From contig JAFMSR010000009.1 of NCBI GenBank assembly GCA_022818135.1, positions 17,551,063 through 17,615,062 of the forward strand: a stretch of DNA of 64,000 bases. Reading direction: 5' to 3'. Below the pieces are notes generated by a model that had not been told where the DNA came from, ran no database searches, and worked only from the letters and a program-made list of their open reading frames with translations. Position 1 is the stretch's first letter. Each line of letters opens with the position of its first letter. Source of the stretch: Saxidomus purpurata. Its lineage: Eukaryota > Mollusca > Bivalvia > Venerida > Veneridae. Shown piece by piece: positions 59,416 through 64,000 of this stretch. A program made the position numbers and the translations under genes.

Positions 59416-59604
59416 TACAGTAAACTCTGTTTATAACGAACTCCTCGGGACCATTAAAATGTGTTTGTTATATCCGGAGTTTGCTATATCCATATATCAT
59501 TTTCATATAAAATATATAAAGAAAATAAATCGGGCCGAGAAAATGTGTTCCTTATATCCGGATTTTCGCTATATCCAAAGCGGTTACATACAGAGTTTAC
59601 TGTA
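59416..59604. mobile_element. 189-bp MITE, pogo/Tigger-like, copy 2
   Basis: TACAGTAAACTCTG at the left and CAGAGTTTACTGTA at the right. It is the reverse complement of the copy at 11326-11514 with identical length and similar internal words (CCTTATATCCGGATTTT). It sits immediately after the reverse-transcriptase fragment. The 59297-59668 open frame is a read-through of this element. Confidence 0.85.
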
Positions 59605-59915
59605 CCTCTGTCTGCTGCCATTCAATTTAAAGCTGCTCGCTCTCAGTTGCTGTTTAAAAATAATATAAAAAAGTGACAAACTGATACATAAATATAACAC
59701 CATTGTGAGATCAACTTAAGTAAATTGTTCTAGCTTAATGTGGTCCTTACTATCAGAAGGATATAGATAAATTGGAAAATACTCAAAGGCAATAATTGTG
59801 ATAAGACCCAGGCACAGTCTCAAATATACAAATTGATTTAGATTGATTGTCAAGTGGATCCGATGTATGTAACATTTCAACTGCAAATAAACTTTGTATT
59901 ATTACCTTAAAGGTA

Positions 59916-61232
59916 TTGGAATTTGGCCATGTAACAGAATTTTTTGAAACTTTAACATCTGATCATTTACACTCATTTATGTTCACTAAGCGCTTAATTC
60001 AAGTAAGATTTTCACTGGATGTAGTTTTAAAATTTGATTTCCCTTGCCCAACCAAGATAGAGTTATTTTATCATAAGTAAAAATTTGATACACATCCTTT
60101 GCCTACAGAAAGATATAAATATAAGACCTATCATGTTATATTTGTGAAATATTTGCATTCAATATTATATATTTAGATGGAATTCATTAGAAATTCAAGT
60201 ATGAAAAGATATTATCACCTCCCTTTACCTATCTTAGGTGCGCACCCAAGATAGATTGGAAATAAATCAATTCAGAAGCTACACATAGGTTTAAAACTTG
60301 CATTTTGGTCCAGAATGTTAAGGTATTTGTATATCTATCCAATTCAAAAGTAGAAATTATATTGAAATAAAAAAGAAATACTTAACTTGAGTCTCAAGGT
60401 TTTGAATACTTTCATATTAAAGGGGAGTAATAACAAAAATTCATAAAAGTTAATGATATGTAAATTTCTGATAGGGATCTAACTCTATATAATGGGTCTT
60501 TTTGTTCATTAAATAAATCTCTAACAGAATATACAAATAGTAAAAATTGTCATAAAATGTTGCTTAAAGGTTTATAATTGGAATTTGGCCATGTAATAGA
60601 TTTGTTTGAAACTTTAACATCTGATCATTTACACTTATTTATGTTCACTTAGCGCTTAATTCAAGTAAGATTTTCACTGGAGGTATTTTTAAAATTTGAT
60701 TTCCCTATCTGGTTGCCCAACCAAGATAGAGTTATTTTATCATAAGTAAAAATTTGATACACATACTTTGCCTGCAGAAAGATATAAATATAAGACCTAT
60801 TATATTATATTTGTGAAATATTTGCATTAAATATTATATATTTAGATGGAATTCATTAGAAATTAAGTTTGAAAAGATATGATTACCTCCCTTTACCTAT
60901 CATGGGTGCGCACCCAAGATAGGTTGGAAATAAATCAATTCAGAAGCTACACGTAGGTTTAAAACTTGCATTTTGGTTCAGAATGTTAAGATATTTGTAA
61001 ATCTATCCAATTCAAATGTAAAAGTAGAAATTATATTGAAATAAAAAAGAAATACTCAACGTTTTAAATACTTTCATATTAAAGGGGAGTAATAACAAAA
61101 TTTCATAAAAGTTAATGAAATGTAAATTTCTGATAGGGATCTAACTCAATGTAATGGGTCTTTTTGTTCATTAAATTAATCTCTAACAGAATAAACAAAA
61201 ATCAAAAATTGTCATAAAATGTTGCTTAAAAG
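59916..61232. repeat. Tandem duplication of a 660-bp unit
   Basis: 59916-60577 and 60578-61232 match almost throughout: TTGGAATTTGGCCATGTAA at both starts, GCGCTTAATTCAAGTAAGAT, ACCTCCCTTTACCTATC and GGGTGCGCACCCAAGATAG (or AGGTGCGCACCCAAGATAG) inside, GTCATAAAATGTTGCTTAAA at both ends. Small indels and substitutions of a few percent separate them. No known protein is encoded. Confidence 0.85.
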
Positions 61233-63323
61233 TAATTGACCACCTTTAAAAGTAATTGTCAATTTGACCACCTTTAATTACTAATATATGTTCCTTTCTG
61301 CACAACAGATTACATACCTACATATTTTGCAGTGCTTTTAAGGTGTTAGGTTTAGCACTTTTTTATAACCAACTGTCAGAAAGTACCAGGCTGACTGAGG
61401 AGCTTAATTGTAAAACCTGACAGCCTACTTTAATTTTACCCCTCTTCCCCTCCCCATGCCATGGCCATAAAACTCAGTTTTGAATGGTAGCCATTACAAT
61501 AAAAAAAGACGAAACAGTTTTTGTGCTGATAGATTATATAACATTAAATGTAAAAAAGTCTAGAAAAATCTATTTACGGGAAAACATACACATAGAAAGA
61601 ATTTAAAGATAACTTTTCGCCTGAATTATTTTGACTGGACAGGCTTACCATACTATTACAAGCGTCACTTCACACGGATGAGCGTCTGCAGAAAACCCAA
61701 ACAAAAAGATAAATAACGTGGATTCCTTGAATATACCTTTTGAGAAGGTAATTTTGTATATAAACTCAAAGTACAAGTAATATTTGACATACATACAGTT
61801 CCTTATCCGAAGAACATGTTGACTATGTTTGAAATGGATTGTCATATAATTTCGCGACTTGCAGAGAAGAAGTTTAGCCTATACCGGAGTGTTAAAACGG
61901 CCATTAGAAGGCTGAGATGAAACCAAACCAAAGCAAACCAGAGTGACTTGCGAAGTCTGCGGTTATTTCAGACCAGTATTATTAAAGGAAAAAGGTAAAA
62001 ACTTGTCATCAAAACATTAGTTCGGAAGTTTTTTTCCTTTAGGGTCAATCTGGGTAACTTAGGACAATTTCAGATAAAACCCTGTAAGAGCATCTGCTTT
62101 TCGTCTTTTCTTGTCTTGTTTTCACTTTCTCGTTACTTTATCTTTTGCTGTTTAGTGACTAAGAAAAGGTTACTTTCGCTGGAGGGATGACGTCAGCTGT
62201 GAGGTGTACTCCCGTGGTCATACATGCCACAAAGGTTTGAGTTGTTGCGGGAGATTTTTGAAAAATTGCCTGGTTTTTGGACGACTTGTCTGGAGATTTT
62301 TTTTTTAGCAGGAATTCATGCATTTCTAAGGACGTATTTGATTTTTTTTTTCGTATTTACACAAACAAAATGCCTATTTCAAACATTAGTTAAATTTACT
62401 ATTCCCGTAGTAATGGTTCACAGAAACGCTTAAATCCTCGTATCTTTTTACACACTGTCTTTGAAAAGAATGCTAATAATCCGACGATGATTCCATGGTT
62501 TGCATAAAACTTTGAGGAAACGCGGGTCACTATAATCATCGCTATCTGCATTTGAGAGCTGATTAATTTGAAGGCGTCACCCGTTATGCACTCATCCAAT
62601 CGGAACGCAAAAGGTTTCCGATAATTTATCACAACATATATGCGTGATCGCATGGACACCCAACAATCGATGTGTAAATTTCTTGCTGTTATGAAAATAT
62701 CAGATCTTTTAATTTTGTTAAACTTGGTTAAATGATTTAATAAGCGTCATGTTTGGAGCGTAGTGACTTGTTTGACAGTTGATTATTGGCTAATCATCCC
62801 TGAAAAGTTTACGAATTGCCGCTAACTACCCTACGGGCAATTTACCTAAGATGAAATTGACAATTAACACAAACTTGTGTCAACACCAGTTTCGTCACCT
62901 AATCGACTGCACACAATACTACTTCTTCATTATCGATATCACGTGTCAGGGTATTGACCATGTATATATGTTGATATTTTATGAACCTCGTAGTTTTTTT
63001 TTTTCCAAAATTGTAATTTACCAGGAGTTTTTAGTGTTTTTGCGAGCTTCGCCGGGGCGCCAGGTTAGGGTCTAAATAACGGGAGAACCCGGCGAATATC
63101 AGGAGAACGGCATGTATGCTCGCGGTAGAGTCAAATTCCTGTCCGCCGCTGTCGTACTTGAAACATCCGAAGTTCTGACATTGCGATAAATGTTTAAATC
63201 ATATCAAGAGAGTATTTATCTGAAATCATTTGTTTCTGGTTTTGTTTGAGGTAATAACGTGTAAAGATGCCTTTTTACACTGCCATTATAGTGTCTGAGT
63301 CAAAGTTGAAAATTAATGAATAT
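61233..63323. other. Unassigned stretch
   Basis: No gene was recognised. 63030-63110 has GC-richer sequence (GAGCTTCGCCGGGGCGCC, CGGGAGAACCCGGCGAATAT), probably a fragment of a dispersed repeat. Open frames at 62224-62659 and 62851-63075 show no domain pattern. Confidence 0.4.

Positions 63324-64000
<677 letters not shown>

Noticed and set aside
59297..59668. 123-codon frame
   Set aside because: It starts in a frameshifted reverse-transcriptase fragment and runs through the MITE.

Overview
The window is AT-rich, intron- and transposon-rich animal DNA. Long introns with GT..AG ends, phase-1 extracellular modules (MAM, sushi), and repeat families with about 160-bp internal tandem units between AACAAGAG and GAGCTAAA ends all point to a bivalve mollusc, probably a clam. 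That assignment is inference from repeat and gene style; no species marker was seen.

Only one gene can be assembled with confidence, on the + strand from 11717 to 26864. Ten exons with matching splice phases sum to 1872 nt and encode a 623-residue type I membrane protein: short signal peptide, two MAM domains (each built from the same three-exon cassette), one sushi/CCP domain, one transmembrane helix, and a cytoplasmic tail of about 195 residues with an NPxY motif and several YxxL/V/I tyrosine motifs. It looks like an adhesion or immune-type receptor that signals through tyrosine phosphorylation. A broken duplicate of its last intron and tail exon lies at about 3161-4760. The introns hold remains of mariner and Tc1 transposases, the 3' end of a CR1/jockey-like retrotransposon, SINEs and a foldback element. 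Intron 8 contains a partial tandem duplicate from which the sushi exon has been cleanly lost.

From 27 kb to the end the window is almost wholly repeats: (a) three families of non-autonomous elements with central tandem units (here called A, B and C; pearl/HINE-like), including a three-level nested insertion at 34543-37277; (b) a DIRS-like reverse transcriptase remnant; (c) a long, old inverted repeat, 37770-41235; (d) a roughly 7-kb unit (47.72-54.71 kb) in which five 1.1-1.35-kb tandem repeats lie between about 100-bp inverted repeats; (e) a strand-asymmetric GGGCT/GAGCT satellite at 55.5-56.3 kb; (f) a reverse transcriptase fragment split by a 189-bp MITE whose twin sits just upstream of the receptor gene; (g) a 660-bp tandem duplication; and (h) a GATA microsatellite that runs off the end. 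Two candidate minus-strand micro-exons at 56.7 and 58.0 kb are weak. No rRNA, functional tRNA or CRISPR was seen.
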